64,000 bases of DNA from Methylomicrobium sp051061015 (GTDB lineage: Bacteria; Pseudomonadota; Gammaproteobacteria; Methylococcales; Methylomonadaceae), in NCBI GenBank assembly GCA_051061015.1, contig JBPFEG010000088.1, positions 334,454 through 398,453 on the forward strand, in the 5' to 3' direction. Shown one piece after another: positions 54,280 through 63,771 of this stretch. The position numbers and the translations under genes are program-made. Within the stretch, counting starts at the first letter, position 1; each line of letters opens with the position of its first letter. Below the pieces are notes generated by a model. It did no database searches. It had not been told where the DNA came from and was given only the letters and a program-made list of their open reading frames with translations.

Positions 54280-55437
54280 ATGAATTATATTGCGCTGGCC
54301 ATGCTGATGGGCGACCGGGGAAAATATCTCGGCATCGTGATGGGCCTGACGTTCGCCTCGCTGATCATGACCCAGCAGCCCGCCATTTTTCTCGGGCTGA
54401 TGACCCGGTCGTACAGCTTCATTTCGGACGTCGGCCTGCCCGACATCTGGGTGATGGATCCGAAGGTGCAGTTTATCGACGACATCAAGCCGATGCAGGA
54501 CACCGAACTGTACCGGGTGCGCGGCGTAGCCGGCGTCGCCTGGGCGGTGCCCCTGTACAAGGGGCTGATCAAGGCGCGCCTCTACGACGGCACGTTTCAG
54601 ACCTGTAACCTGATTGGACTGGACGACGCGACCCTGATCGGCGGTCCGCCGGTGATTCTGAGCGGAAGACTCGAAGATCTGCGCCGCAGCGACGGTGTAA
54701 TTGTCGATATCGAGGGCGCGACCACCAAACTGACCAAGGCGCCGGGCCACGGCGGAAAACCCGTGCCGTTAACGATCGGCGACACCCTCGAACTGAACGA
54801 TCGCCGCGCGATTGTGGTCGGGATCGCGAAAACGACGCGGACCTTTCAATCGCAGCCGGTGCTCTATACGACCTACAACCGCGCGCTGCTGTATGCGCCG
54901 CGGGAACGCAAACTGCTCTCGTTCGTGCTGGTCAAGGCCAAACCGGGACAAAACGTCGACGAATTGATCCGCCGGATCCGGCAGACGACAGGCCTGGCTG
55001 CTTACACCCAGAAACAATTCCAGACCCTCACCTACGATTATTTCATGAAAAACACCGGGATTCCGATCAATTTCGGCATCTCGGTCGCGCTCGGCTTCAT
55101 CGTCGGTGCGGCGATTGCGGGTCAGACCTTTTATAACTTCACCCTGGAAAACCTACGGCAGTTCGGCGTGCTGAAGGCGATGGGCGCGAGCAACGGCGTG
55201 CTGCTCCGGATGATCCTGCTGCAGGCGTTGCTAGTTGGCAGTATCGGCTATGGCATGGGCGTTGGTTTGACTGCCTTGTTCGGCTTCGCGATGCGCAATA
55301 CGATTCTGGCGTTCAAGTTTCCCTGGCAATTGCTCGTATTCAGCGGCGCCGGCGTGACACTGATCTGCATGTTCGCCTCTTTGCTGAGCATCCGCAAAGT
55401 GATCAAGCTGGAACCGGCGGTCGTGTTCAAAGGATGA
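54280..55437 (+). CDS. ABC exporter permease, DevC/FtsX-like
   Basis: The 385-residue protein has an N-terminal membrane helix (about 19-42), a large periplasmic MacB-type domain, and three C-terminal helices (near 264-285, 308-330 and 345-368: FGISVALGFIVGAAIAGQTF, LLQALLVGSIGYGMGVGLTA, LVFSGAGVTLICMFASLLSI). This fits the DevC/FtsX permease topology. With the ATPase, adaptor and outer-membrane genes that follow, it forms a tripartite exporter of glycolipids or other envelope material; the substrate is unknown. It overlaps the ATPase gene by 4 bp. Confidence 0.88.
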   Translation: MNYIALAMLMGDRGKYLGIVMGLTFASLIMTQQPAIFLGLMTRSYSFISDVGLPDIWVMDPKVQFIDDIKPMQDTELYRVRGVAGVAWAVPLYKGLIKARLYDGTFQTCNLIGLDDATLIGGPPVILSGRLEDLRRSDGVIVDIEGATTKLTKAPGHGGKPVPLTIGDTLELNDRRAIVVGIAKTTRTFQSQPVLYTTYNRALLYAPRERKLLSFVLVKAKPGQNVDELIRRIRQTTGLAAYTQKQFQTLTYDYFMKNTGIPINFGISVALGFIVGAAIAGQTFYNFTLENLRQFGVLKAMGASNGVLLRMILLQALLVGSIGYGMGVGLTALFGFAMRNTILAFKFPWQLLVFSGAGVTLICMFASLLSIRKVIKLEPAVVFKG

Positions 55438-56147
55438 GCATAAACGGCAAACCGTTGGCCGTGTTGTGCCAAAACGTCGTCAAAACCTACAATACCGGCT
55501 CGCAAAAAATCACCGCGCTGCAGGGTATCGACCTCGAAGTCCATACCGGAGAGCTAATGATGCTGGTCGGTCCATCCGGATGCGGCAAGACGACATTGAT
55601 TTCGGTCATTGCCGGGATTCTGGACCAGGACTCCGGCCTGTGCAGCGTGTACGGCCAGGATTTACTGAAATTGAGCAGCCGTGAAAAACTGAAGTTTCGT
55701 GCCGAAAATATCGGCTTTGTCTTTCAGGCTTATAATTTACTGCCGACGCTGAGCGCCGCCGAGAATGTTTCGATCCCGCTGATCATCAACGGGATGAAGC
55801 GCCGTGAAGCCACGCGGAAAGCGACCGACGTGCTCGAGCAAGTCGGCTTGGGAAGCCGGGCGGAGGCATTGCCTGCCCAGCTGTCAGGCGGCCAGCAGCA
55901 ACGGGTCGCGATCGCGCGCGCGTTGGTGCATAGCCCGAAACTGATCGTCTGCGACGAACCGACCAGCGCGCTCGATCATGAAACCGGGCATCATGTGCTC
56001 GAACTGTTAAAATCGGTTGCAGTCGACAGTTCCAGGGCGCTGGTGATCGTGACTCACGACGCCCGCATTTTCGATTTTGCGGACCGGATTGCGCAAATGG
56101 ACGACGGCAAAGTCGTCAATGTGCAGGAATCCGGGCATGCACATTGA
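55434..56147 (+). CDS. ABC exporter ATPase, DevA/LolD-like
   Basis: The 237-residue protein has the full ABC set: Walker A GPSGCGKTT (about 45-53), the Q-loop FVFQAYNLLPT, signature LSGGQQQRVAIARAL (about 143-157), Walker B LIVCDEPTSALD and the switch His in VTHDARIF. It belongs to the MacB/LolD/DevA class. Its stop is adjacent to the adaptor start (TGAATG). Confidence 0.95.
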   Translation: MSINGKPLAVLCQNVVKTYNTGSQKITALQGIDLEVHTGELMMLVGPSGCGKTTLISVIAGILDQDSGLCSVYGQDLLKLSSREKLKFRAENIGFVFQAYNLLPTLSAAENVSIPLIINGMKRREATRKATDVLEQVGLGSRAEALPAQLSGGQQQRVAIARALVHSPKLIVCDEPTSALDHETGHHVLELLKSVAVDSSRALVIVTHDARIFDFADRIAQMDDGKVVNVQESGHAH

Positions 56148-57158
56148 ATGAAGCCGGTCTTAAAGTTCAAGGAACTCAGGATGCTACCGAAATATACTTT
56201 GCCCGTACTGGCCGTCGCCGGCTTTCTGTTCGGCGTGTTCGAGGTCTTCACCAGCAACAAGCCGACGCCGGTCGCCCAGGGGGCTGCCGAACCGGCCACC
56301 TCGCCCTATGCCTCGTTCATCGCCGGGGCCGGCATCGTCGAGGCGAAAAGCCAGAATATTGCGATTGGTACTCACCTGGCGGGCATCGTCAAGTCGGTCA
56401 ACGTGAAGGTCGGCGACCGGATCAAACGCGGCGATATTTTGTTTTCGATTGACGACCGCGCCGCGCTGGCCGATCTGGCCGTCCGCGAAGCCGATCTGGC
56501 GCGGGCGAAGGCGGCGGTCGGCGAAGCGAAAGCCGGCGTCAAGGATGCGGAGGTCTTGCAGCGCCTGGCCGAGAGCATCGAGGACCGCCGCGCGATCAGC
56601 ATCGAAGAACTCGACCGGCGCCGGAACGCCACACTGATCTCACAGCGCAGGCTCGACAGCGCCGCAGCTCAGGTGCTGCAAGCCGAAGCGGCGGTTAAAG
56701 AAAGCCGAACCATGCTGGATTTACTACAAGTCAAAGCCCCAATCGACGCCGAGGTATTACAAGTGAACGTGCGGCCGGGAGAATTTGCCCAGGCAGGCCC
56801 GCTCGCCACGCCGTTAATGCTCGTCGGCAATCTGGAAGACCTGCATGTCCGCGTCGATATCGACGAAAACGATGCCTGGCGTTTCCGCCGGGAAAGCAAG
56901 GCCGTCGCCTATTTGCGCGGCAACCGCCAGTTTCGGACCGATCTGGCGCTGGCCTGGGTGGAACCTTTCGTCGTACCCAAAAAATCGCTGACCGGCGACA
57001 GTACTGAACGCGTCGATACCCGGGTCCTGCAAGTGTTATACAGTTTCGATCGCGGCAAAATGCCGGTTTTTGTCGGACAGCAGATGGACGTTTTCATCGA
57101 GGCGCCGGACGTCGAACCGGCCCCTCTACCGGCCAAGCGCTCGCAGCCGCCGGCATGA
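56148..57158 (+). CDS. ABC exporter periplasmic adaptor, DevB/HlyD-like
   Basis: The 336-residue membrane-fusion protein has an N-terminal anchor (about 14-31), a biotinyl-lipoyl half (SVNVKVGDRIKRGDILFSID), a coiled-coil hairpin (about 105-190; AAAQVLQAEAAVKESRTMLD) and the second lipoyl half VKAPIDAEVLQVNVRPGEFA. It joins the permease to an outer-membrane channel. An alternative in-frame ATG lies at 56181. It overlaps the outer-membrane gene by 4 bp. Confidence 0.92.
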   Translation: MKPVLKFKELRMLPKYTLPVLAVAGFLFGVFEVFTSNKPTPVAQGAAEPATSPYASFIAGAGIVEAKSQNIAIGTHLAGIVKSVNVKVGDRIKRGDILFSIDDRAALADLAVREADLARAKAAVGEAKAGVKDAEVLQRLAESIEDRRAISIEELDRRRNATLISQRRLDSAAAQVLQAEAAVKESRTMLDLLQVKAPIDAEVLQVNVRPGEFAQAGPLATPLMLVGNLEDLHVRVDIDENDAWRFRRESKAVAYLRGNRQFRTDLALAWVEPFVVPKKSLTGDSTERVDTRVLQVLYSFDRGKMPVFVGQQMDVFIEAPDVEPAPLPAKRSQPPA

Positions 57159-58624
57159 ACAAAATCCTCTTGCCGTTTCTCGTCGGGACAATTGCCGGTT
57201 GCACGGTCGGTCCGGATTATGTTCGCCCCCAGACGCCGACGCCTGCCCAATGGAGCGAAGGGATTTCCTCGCCCGGTATTCCGAAAGACAACAAAGCCTG
57301 GTGGAAAACGTTTGGCGATCCGGTGTTAACCGGATTAATCGCTGAAGCGGCCATCACTAATCTGGACCTGAAACAGGCGGTCCAACGCATCCGCATTGCA
57401 CGCACACAAAGGACCCAGGCAGTTGCCGCCGGTTTACCGACGCTCTCCGCGCACAGCAGCGTTTCCCGACGCCTGAACAGTTTCTCCTCCCCGGCCGGTT
57501 CGACAGCCACCTTCGGCAGCACGTCCGGCACAGGCGCCGGCGGCGCATTCGGGATCGGCGACAGCCTGATCAATATTTTCCAGTCGGGTTTCGACGCGCA
57601 ATGGGAACTCGACTTGTTCGGGGGTATTCGCCGGACCGTCGAGGCGGCGGAAGCGAATACCGAGGCCGAAGTCGAAAACCGCCGCGCCCTGACGGTCAGC
57701 CTGCTCGGCGAAGTGGCCAGCCAGTACATCACTCTGCGTGCCAATCAGCAGCTGCTTGCGGTGGTGCGCGACAATCTGGTTACCCAACGGGATACTCTGC
57801 ACCTGACCCGGGAACGCCAAAAAGCCGGCCTATCCTCTTATCTGGATGTTGCGCAGGCCCAGGCGCAGGTCGAGGCGACTGCAGCGGAACAGCCTCTCTA
57901 TGAGAACCAGGTAAAGCTGGCGCTGCACGCGTTGAGCGTTCTGCTGGACAGGCCGCCCGGCGAATTGACCCCACGCCTGCAACGGTCTGCGCCAATTCCG
58001 CTGCCGGCTAATCTAATCGCCGCCGAACTGCCCTCGGAACTGTTGCGCCGAAGGCCCGATATTCTGAGCGCCGAAAGAAGGCTGAAAGCCGCCAATGCGG
58101 ACATCGGCGCCGCGGTCGCCGCACAGTATCCGCGCATCAATCTGGCAGCCTTCATCGGCCTGCAGAATACCGACATCTCCGATTTCACGATGCTCGGCAA
58201 GTCGTGGTCGATGGCTTCGACCCTGGCTTTTCCGATTTTCAACTGGGGCAGCATTCAGGCGAATATCGAAAGCAAGAAAGCTCGCCATCAGGAATTAGTG
58301 CACGCCTATCGCGCAACGGTCCTGAATGCCTTCAAGGAAGTCGAGGATGCGCTGGCTTCCCTCGAACAGGAACGGCGGCGCCTAGCGCAACTGCAAGAAG
58401 CCGAGGCCGCCGTAAAGCTGGCGCTCGATCTCGCTCAGGAGCGCTATCTTAAAGGATTGACCGGGTTCCTGGACGTGCTGACTGCGGAACGGTCGTTGCT
58501 GGTCCGGCGGCAGGCTCTGATTGAAAGCCAGGCCCGGATTGCCGGACAGCGGGTGGCGCTGTATAAGGCGCTCGGCGGGGGTTGGGAAGTCGCGGAACCG
58601 GAAAATCGGCGGCAGGACGGTTGA
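57155..58624 (+). CDS. NodT-family outer-membrane efflux lipoprotein (TolC-like)
   Basis: The 489-residue protein has a lipoprotein signal (LVGTIAGC, Cys near 16) and then CTVGPDYVRPQTPTPAQW, typical of NodT factors. Two TolC-like repeats are visible (QAVQRIRIARTQRTQAVAAG; VAQAQAQVEATAAEQPLYEN; SERRL-like ILSAERRLKAANADIGAAVA). It is the outer-membrane channel of the four-gene exporter and ends the operon. Confidence 0.95.
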   Translation: MNKILLPFLVGTIAGCTVGPDYVRPQTPTPAQWSEGISSPGIPKDNKAWWKTFGDPVLTGLIAEAAITNLDLKQAVQRIRIARTQRTQAVAAGLPTLSAHSSVSRRLNSFSSPAGSTATFGSTSGTGAGGAFGIGDSLINIFQSGFDAQWELDLFGGIRRTVEAAEANTEAEVENRRALTVSLLGEVASQYITLRANQQLLAVVRDNLVTQRDTLHLTRERQKAGLSSYLDVAQAQAQVEATAAEQPLYENQVKLALHALSVLLDRPPGELTPRLQRSAPIPLPANLIAAELPSELLRRRPDILSAERRLKAANADIGAAVAAQYPRINLAAFIGLQNTDISDFTMLGKSWSMASTLAFPIFNWGSIQANIESKKARHQELVHAYRATVLNAFKEVEDALASLEQERRRLAQLQEAEAAVKLALDLAQERYLKGLTGFLDVLTAERSLLVRRQALIESQARIAGQRVALYKALGGGWEVAEPENRRQDG

Positions 58625-58720
58625 TTTCCCTGCCGACGACGCAAATACCTTGAGCCAACGATCCGCCCAGCGAAAGCGCAGATTTTGATCCGGAGTAGAG
58701 CGCCTTAAGCGCCCAATCTG

Positions 58721-60079
58721 TCAGTCGGCCCAGTCCTTAAGGACCGTAAAAAGCAGCCCCGCCGCGCCGCATCCTGCAATCACCGAAATTACGCCGATCT
58801 TCAAACGCAGCAGGATCAGCAACGCCGCCGCGCCGATCAGCGCCGAGAACCCATCGAAGCGTCCGGAAAAGCCGTTCGGCCAGAATACGTGAAAGGCGAA
58901 GAACACGGCAAGATTCAGGATCACGCCGACCACCGCCGCGGTGATGCCCGTCAACGGAGCGATGAATTTAAGATTGCCGTGCGTCGATTCAACCAAGGGG
59001 CCGCCAGCCAGAATGAACAGAAAACTCGGCAGAAAGGTAAAATAAGTGACCACGAAGGCCGCCACCGCACCCGCGAGAAAGCGCTGGTCCGGGCCGAACA
59101 GCGCCTCGGTCCAGCCGGCGACATAACCGACGAACGAGACGACCATGATCAGCGGCCCCGGCGTGGTTTCGCCGAGCGCCAGGCCGTCGATCATCTGCTC
59201 GGGGCTCAGCCACTGGTAATGTTCGACCGCACCCTGATATACATACGGCAACACCGCATAAGCGCCGCCGAACGTCAACAAGGCCGCCTTGGTAAAGAAC
59301 CAGCCCATTTGCGTCAATGCTCCATCCCAACCGTAGCGGGCACAGAGAAAACCCAATACGCCGCCCCATAAAACCAGTCCGACAATCACCACTTTGCCGA
59401 AATGTTCCCAATTGAAGCGTGCGTGCTCCGGTGTCGGCGTATGATCGTCAATCAACGCGGGTCCATAGTTCAGGTTCGCCGAACCATGCCCGCCTCCAAC
59501 AGCGAATTTTTGCGGCGCCCATTTGCCGCCGATCGCCCCCAGCAAAGCGGCAGTCAATACAATCAACGGAAACGGCATTTCCAGCAAAAAAACAGCCAAA
59601 AACGCCAGCGCAGCAATCGACCAGAGCAGCGCATTTTTCAGCGCCCGCGTCCCAATCCGGTATGCCGCGAACAGCACGATCGCGGTAACCGCGGGCTTGA
59701 TTCCGTATAACACGCCCGCGACAGCAGGGATATGGCCGAATGCCAGGTATATCCAACTCAAACCGATCAGTATCAGCAGTGACGGCAGCACAAACAGTAC
59801 GCCTGCGATCACCCCGCCCCAGGTACGGTGCATCAGCCAGCCGATATAAGTTGCCAATTGCTGTGCCTCGGGACCGGGCAGTAGCATGCAATAGTTCAAC
59901 GCATGCAGATAACGCCGCTCGGAAATCCAGCGTTTTTTCTCGACCAGATCCTGATGCATAATCGCAATCTGTCCGGCCGGTCCGCCGAAGCTGATAAAAC
60001 CCAACTTCAGCCAGTAACCGAAGGCTTGGCGTAGCGTCACGGGTTGAGGTGGCATTTCAGCCTGATCAGGCGAATTCAT
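58721..60079 (-). CDS. chrA: ChrA-type chromate transporter (CHR family)
   Basis: I choose ATG 60079, with AGGAAA 7 nt before it, giving 452 residues. The protein has two homologous CHR halves. The first holds WLKLGFISFGGPAGQIAIMH and MLLPGPEAQQLATYIGWLMH; the second holds FFTKAALLTFGGAYAVLPYV and LGETTPGPLIMVVSFVGYVA. About ten membrane helices are evident. Family members export chromate or act as anion transporters. It ends 96 bp from the convergent efflux gene. Confidence 0.93.
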   Translation of the reverse strand: MNSPDQAEMPPQPVTLRQAFGYWLKLGFISFGGPAGQIAIMHQDLVEKKRWISERRYLHALNYCMLLPGPEAQQLATYIGWLMHRTWGGVIAGVLFVLPSLLILIGLSWIYLAFGHIPAVAGVLYGIKPAVTAIVLFAAYRIGTRALKNALLWSIAALAFLAVFLLEMPFPLIVLTAALLGAIGGKWAPQKFAVGGGHGSANLNYGPALIDDHTPTPEHARFNWEHFGKVVIVGLVLWGGVLGFLCARYGWDGALTQMGWFFTKAALLTFGGAYAVLPYVYQGAVEHYQWLSPEQMIDGLALGETTPGPLIMVVSFVGYVAGWTEALFGPDQRFLAGAVAAFVVTYFTFLPSFLFILAGGPLVESTHGNLKFIAPLTGITAAVVGVILNLAVFFAFHVFWPNGFSGRFDGFSALIGAAALLILLRLKIGVISVIAGCGAAGLLFTVLKDWAD

Positions 60080-60171
60080 CGGTTGTTTCCTGGAAGTGTA
60101 TGAAGTCAAAAGAAGCCGGGAATTATAACCAAACCGGCTCTACCCGGGCGCGAAATCTGCCGTATTCAGGC

Positions 60172-60690
60172 TCAGGCCTGCGTGGAATCGAGCAGTTTTT
60201 GATAAACAGCCAAGTCGTCCGCCGAAAAACAGCAGAAAATAACTTCCTCGATCGAGGAGAGACGGGAAACCGTCGTGGAAACGGTCCGATAAGCCACCTG
60301 CGCGGCCAGATCGAGCGGATAGCCGTAAATGCCGGTGCTGATGCCCGGAAACGCCAGACTGCGAAGCTGATATTCGGCCGCGACTTCCAGCGCGCGCCGG
60401 TAACACGATGCCAGCAGTTCGGGCTCATTCCGCGTACCGCCATGCCAGACGGGGCCGACCGTATGGATCACATAGCGGGCCGGCAGCCGATAGCTTCTGG
60501 TCAGCTTTGCATCGCCGGCTTCGCAGCCACCCAATGTCCGGCATTCCTGTAACAATCCAGGGCCGGCTGCGCGATGAATCGCGCCGTCAACACCGCCTCC
60601 GCCAAGAAGGCTGCTATTGGCGGCATTGACAATCGCATCGACAGCCAGGGTGGTGATATCGGCCTGTTTGGCGATCAGCCTTGTGGACAT
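60172..60690 (-). CDS. Macro-domain O-acetyl-ADP-ribose deacetylase
   Basis: The 172-residue protein is a single MacroD-type macro domain: QADITTLAVDAIVNAANSSL (about 9-28), GGGGVDGAIHRAAGP (31-45, with the catalytic Asp in GVDGAIH), YVIHTVGPVW and SLAFPGISTGIYGYP. It hydrolyses O-acetyl-ADP-ribose or ADP-ribosyl adducts. It is upstream of chrA by 92 bp on the same strand; the link is unclear. Confidence 0.94.
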   Translation of the reverse strand: MSTRLIAKQADITTLAVDAIVNAANSSLLGGGGVDGAIHRAAGPGLLQECRTLGGCEAGDAKLTRSYRLPARYVIHTVGPVWHGGTRNEPELLASCYRRALEVAAEYQLRSLAFPGISTGIYGYPLDLAAQVAYRTVSTTVSRLSSIEEVIFCCFSADDLAVYQKLLDSTQA

Positions 60691-60774
60691 GATGAGGATC
60701 CTTCAGCAAAAAGGACAGCAAAATTCACACCTTTCTCAGCCATTAGCCAATCGGGTTGAGAACAGGGAGAACGG

Positions 60775-61395
60775 CTACCAGCCGCCGCCCAAATCATAGA
60801 TCGCATCCATCACCATACCGGAACCGATCGCAATCAACAAAATGTCCGATGCGACACGCACAAACCGATAGCCCGGCGGCGGATATCCCAGCCCCAATAC
60901 AACAGGCTCCGGTACATCGTAAAAAATCACATTTCGCGGCAGGGGCCGGCCAATCGCCCATTTCCTGGCATGTCCGGGCGGCACGCAACCGTTGTGTTTC
61001 TTGGCCAGCCCCGGCGGGCAACGGCGACCGCGATATTGGTCATAATAATAATTATGGATGTACGTGCGATGGTCATCGACAAAATACCTGCCGCCGCTAT
61101 AACGAGGACGGTCTCTGTCCTTATAACCTGATGCATCTCGCCAGTCCGCATGATCTCTCTGCCGGTTGTCTCTATAGTTTCGGTCACCCCCCCCATCGCG
61201 CCGATCCTTATCTCTATCATGGCGTCCCCTGCCAGAATAATCCCGTCTGTCTTGCCACCGATCATCTCCTCGACCCTGCCCTCCCTGCGGATTGCCGGCC
61301 CAGGACGGTTTATCAGCGAATACCGGGCTGGCTGAAAGCAGCGCCGCGGTAACAGCTAACATCAGGCATTTTGTATAAAAAACCGATTGAGTCAT
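60775..61395 (-). CDS. RcnB/CigR-like periplasmic protein
   Basis: I choose ATG 61395, with GAGGAGA before it, giving 206 residues. A signal peptide (about 1-28, ending VFA) is followed by an Arg/Asp/Gly-rich disordered tract (about 35-95). The C-terminal domain has CPPGLAKKHNGCVPPGHARK, RPLPRNVIFYDVP and a late hydrophobic GYRFVRVASDILLIAIGSG, typical of RcnB-like proteins. Such proteins bind metals or affect nickel/cobalt homeostasis or virulence regulation. The metal link here is inference. It lies between a macro-domain gene and an efflux adaptor. Confidence 0.82.
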   Translation of the reverse strand: MTQSVFYTKCLMLAVTAALLSASPVFADKPSWAGNPQGGQGRGDDRWQDRRDYSGRGRHDRDKDRRDGGGDRNYRDNRQRDHADWRDASGYKDRDRPRYSGGRYFVDDHRTYIHNYYYDQYRGRRCPPGLAKKHNGCVPPGHARKWAIGRPLPRNVIFYDVPEPVVLGLGYPPPGYRFVRVASDILLIAIGSGMVMDAIYDLGGGW

Positions 61396-61568
61396 AATTT
61401 GTCTCCTCGCATTGGATTTACAACATTGAATCGGTAAGCCGTCCGCAAGCCTCATCAGAGGAATAGCGGCAGGTCATGGCCTTGTATTTGAATCTCAGCA
61501 TACGCTTTAGCGATGAATATCGGCTTAATGAATACTTAGGTTTATTTTTGATTGCTCAATCTGCAAGG

Positions 61569-62597
61569 TCAATCATCCTCGTCGGGTATTTGCGCGCGGA
61601 ACTCCTGCGACAGCAACATTTGCCCCCCCACCGTCACAACTTCTTCGCCCGGCTTCAAAGCGCCTCGAACGAAATACCCCCCAGGCGACGGCGTATAATT
61701 TCCGATCAACCGCCGGCTAAAGAGATCCTGGCCGGTTTTGACATAAACGAACGGCTGATCCATCGACCAGATCAGGGAAGATTCGGGGATCGTAACGCCG
61801 TCCTCCTGAAAGGGGCTTTCCGGCAGCCACACACTGACCGTCATGCCGGGCCTGATACGCTTGCCGGAGGTACGGAAGAAATAACTCGTTCCCTGGACAG
61901 TCTGATCGATCTGCGGTGCGGGTGAAATAAAGACGGCAGCCTGAGCGTTGGCGCGATTGCCTTCGGGATCGACAAATACCGCCGCATCCGCCGCAGGCAA
62001 ATCCTTACCGGCAGGCAAGGTGACCAGCAATAAAGTTTCCTTGCCGATCACAAAATCGCTCAACCGGTCCTTACCGGCCATAAACGCCCAATCGGCAAGT
62101 TCCGCTCCCCACATGACCCGGGCATCTTCGAGGATGGCGTCGCTTTGCGCGCGCCGCGCCTCAAGCTGCGCCTTGTCGGTCTGCCAGAGCGATTGCTGCT
62201 CCTGTACGATCCGCTTTGCCGTAACCCCATGCCTGTATAATTCTTCGGTGCGGCGGATACTCTGCCCGGACTGCATGAGTCTTGCATCGGCGCTTTTTTG
62301 TTCGGATTGCGCGACCCGGTATTGGCTTCTGAGCGCAACCAGAGGCTGGACATTCACTGCTTTGCCGTAGGCGACGAACTCCGGTTGATACTGGCTCGAC
62401 TGAACAGTCATGATCTCCAATCCGGCCAGCGTCTGCTGCCGTTGATCGAGAGTGATGCCCGACAGACTGCCGCTTTCTTCTGTCTTTACCGGGGCCGCCC
62501 CCTCGTCATCCTCGGCGCCGACAGCAGCCGGCAGCGGAACGCCGAGCGAAAACAGCGCTGCAATGATCAGAAACTGGCGGAAGCACTTAGCAAGCAT
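61569..62597 (-). CDS. Efflux RND-type periplasmic adaptor, no pump nearby
   Basis: I choose ATG 62597, giving 342 residues, because it starts the signal peptide (about 1-27, ending AVGA). The frame is open to 62705. The product resembles membrane-fusion proteins of heavy-metal efflux: ITLDQRQQTLAGLEIMTVQS, ARLMQSGQSIRRTEELYRHG (alpha hairpin), YFFRTSGKRIRPGMTVSVWL, VTIPESSLIWSMDQPFVYVK. The usual CusA-type pump and outer-membrane gene are not next to it. It may serve a pump elsewhere or be a regulator-like adaptor. Confidence 0.8.
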   Translation of the reverse strand: MLAKCFRQFLIIAALFSLGVPLPAAVGAEDDEGAAPVKTEESGSLSGITLDQRQQTLAGLEIMTVQSSQYQPEFVAYGKAVNVQPLVALRSQYRVAQSEQKSADARLMQSGQSIRRTEELYRHGVTAKRIVQEQQSLWQTDKAQLEARRAQSDAILEDARVMWGAELADWAFMAGKDRLSDFVIGKETLLLVTLPAGKDLPAADAAVFVDPEGNRANAQAAVFISPAPQIDQTVQGTSYFFRTSGKRIRPGMTVSVWLPESPFQEDGVTIPESSLIWSMDQPFVYVKTGQDLFSRRLIGNYTPSPGGYFVRGALKPGEEVVTVGGQMLLSQEFRAQIPDEDD

Positions 62598-62788
62598 CGA
62601 GTAGAAAATCGGGTTGAAACAGAGCGGATAGCATAGCCGGTATGCCGCCGGCCGTAAACCTGTCGGCAATGCTGGGTCAACCCCCTGAACGGTTTGAACA
62701 GACACCGTAAATTCGGGTTACAATGCACCCACTATCCGATTGCTGCTCCATCGCGGCAATTCACATTACCAAAGAAGGAGCGTTACCC

Positions 62789-63025
62789 GTGCTTTATACC
62801 CCAGACCTCGTCGATGAATTGAATGTGCTGGTCCGTTATAATCTGACGACCACGCAAGAAGGCATCAAAGTTCATAAAAACGCCGACCCCAAAGTCATTG
62901 CGGCAACCCTGCGCCTGTTTCATAAAGGTCTGGTAACGCATGAGGACGGGGGCTATCTGACAGCGCTCGGCCGCGAAACGGCGGAACAGGTTCAGGCCGT
63001 GTTAGATATTCTGACTGCGGATTGA
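62789..63025 (+). CDS. Small TIGR02647-like protein, possibly DNA-binding
   Basis: I choose GTG 62789 because GAAGGAG stands 8 nt before it, giving 78 residues. The ATG at 62723 would add 22 residues with no support. The family signature is clear: ELNVLVRYNLTTTQEGIKVH, then a winged-helix-like end with GLVTHEDGGYLTALG. I recall this as TIGR02647, thought to bind DNA; the function is not established. It stands alone and precedes the methyltransferase gene by 56 bp. Confidence 0.85.
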   Translation: MLYTPDLVDELNVLVRYNLTTTQEGIKVHKNADPKVIAATLRLFHKGLVTHEDGGYLTALGRETAEQVQAVLDILTAD

Positions 63026-63081
63026 AATAAGGAAAACGCAGAGCCGCTTCTATCGTTCATGCTTGCAGGAGAAAACCGCCG

Positions 63082-63771
63082 ATGACCGATCATTCTCTCT
63101 CCAAATCGCCTACTCCAACCGCCATAGTTCCGGTCGATCCAGCGATCGAAAGCTATATGCGCAGTTTGCTCGGGCGCACTGACACGCCTGTGCTGCACGA
63201 GATGGAAGCATTGGCCGCCCAGCGGAGTTTCCCGATCGTCGGACGTCTGGTCGGAGTGTTTTTGGAATCGCTGGCCAAATCGATCAACGCCACGCGCGTA
63301 TTCGAGTTCGGCAGCGGTTACGGCTATTCGGCCTATTGGTTTGCGCGCGCGGTCGGTCCTAAAGGCCGTGTCGTCTGCACTGACGGCGATCCGCAAAACC
63401 GGTTCCAGGCCGAAGCCTTTCTTACGACGGCTGGCTTATGGGAACGGATCGACTTCCATGCCGGCTTCGCGCAAGACATTTTTAGCCGCACTGACGAATT
63501 GTTCGATATTTGTTATAACGATGTCGATAAAGGCGATTATCCGGAAGTCTGGCGTCTCGCCAAAGACCGCATACGGCCGGGCGGACTTTATATCGCCGAC
63601 AACGTATTCTGGCACGGGCGCGTCGCAATGGCGGACTATACCGACATCGTGCCCGGCTGGACCGAAGCGATACTCGAACATAACCAACTGATTTTCAACG
63701 ATCCCGATTTCGATGCCTACATCAATCCGACCCGGGACGGGGTAGTCGTTGCGCGTAGAAACGCAGACTGA
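63082..63771 (+). CDS. SAM-dependent O-methyltransferase, COMT-like
   Basis: The 229-residue protein belongs to the catechol/caffeoyl-CoA-type O-methyltransferases. SAM motif I is VFEFGSGYGYSAYWFA (about 73-88), followed by VVCTDGDPQN, the metal-binding region DICYNDVDKGDYPEVW and GGLYIADNVFWHGRV. It is likely cytoplasmic; the substrate is unknown. After the stop, the last 229 bp of the window hold no visible gene. Confidence 0.92.
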   Translation: MTDHSLSKSPTPTAIVPVDPAIESYMRSLLGRTDTPVLHEMEALAAQRSFPIVGRLVGVFLESLAKSINATRVFEFGSGYGYSAYWFARAVGPKGRVVCTDGDPQNRFQAEAFLTTAGLWERIDFHAGFAQDIFSRTDELFDICYNDVDKGDYPEVWRLAKDRIRPGGLYIADNVFWHGRVAMADYTDIVPGWTEAILEHNQLIFNDPDFDAYINPTRDGVVVARRNAD

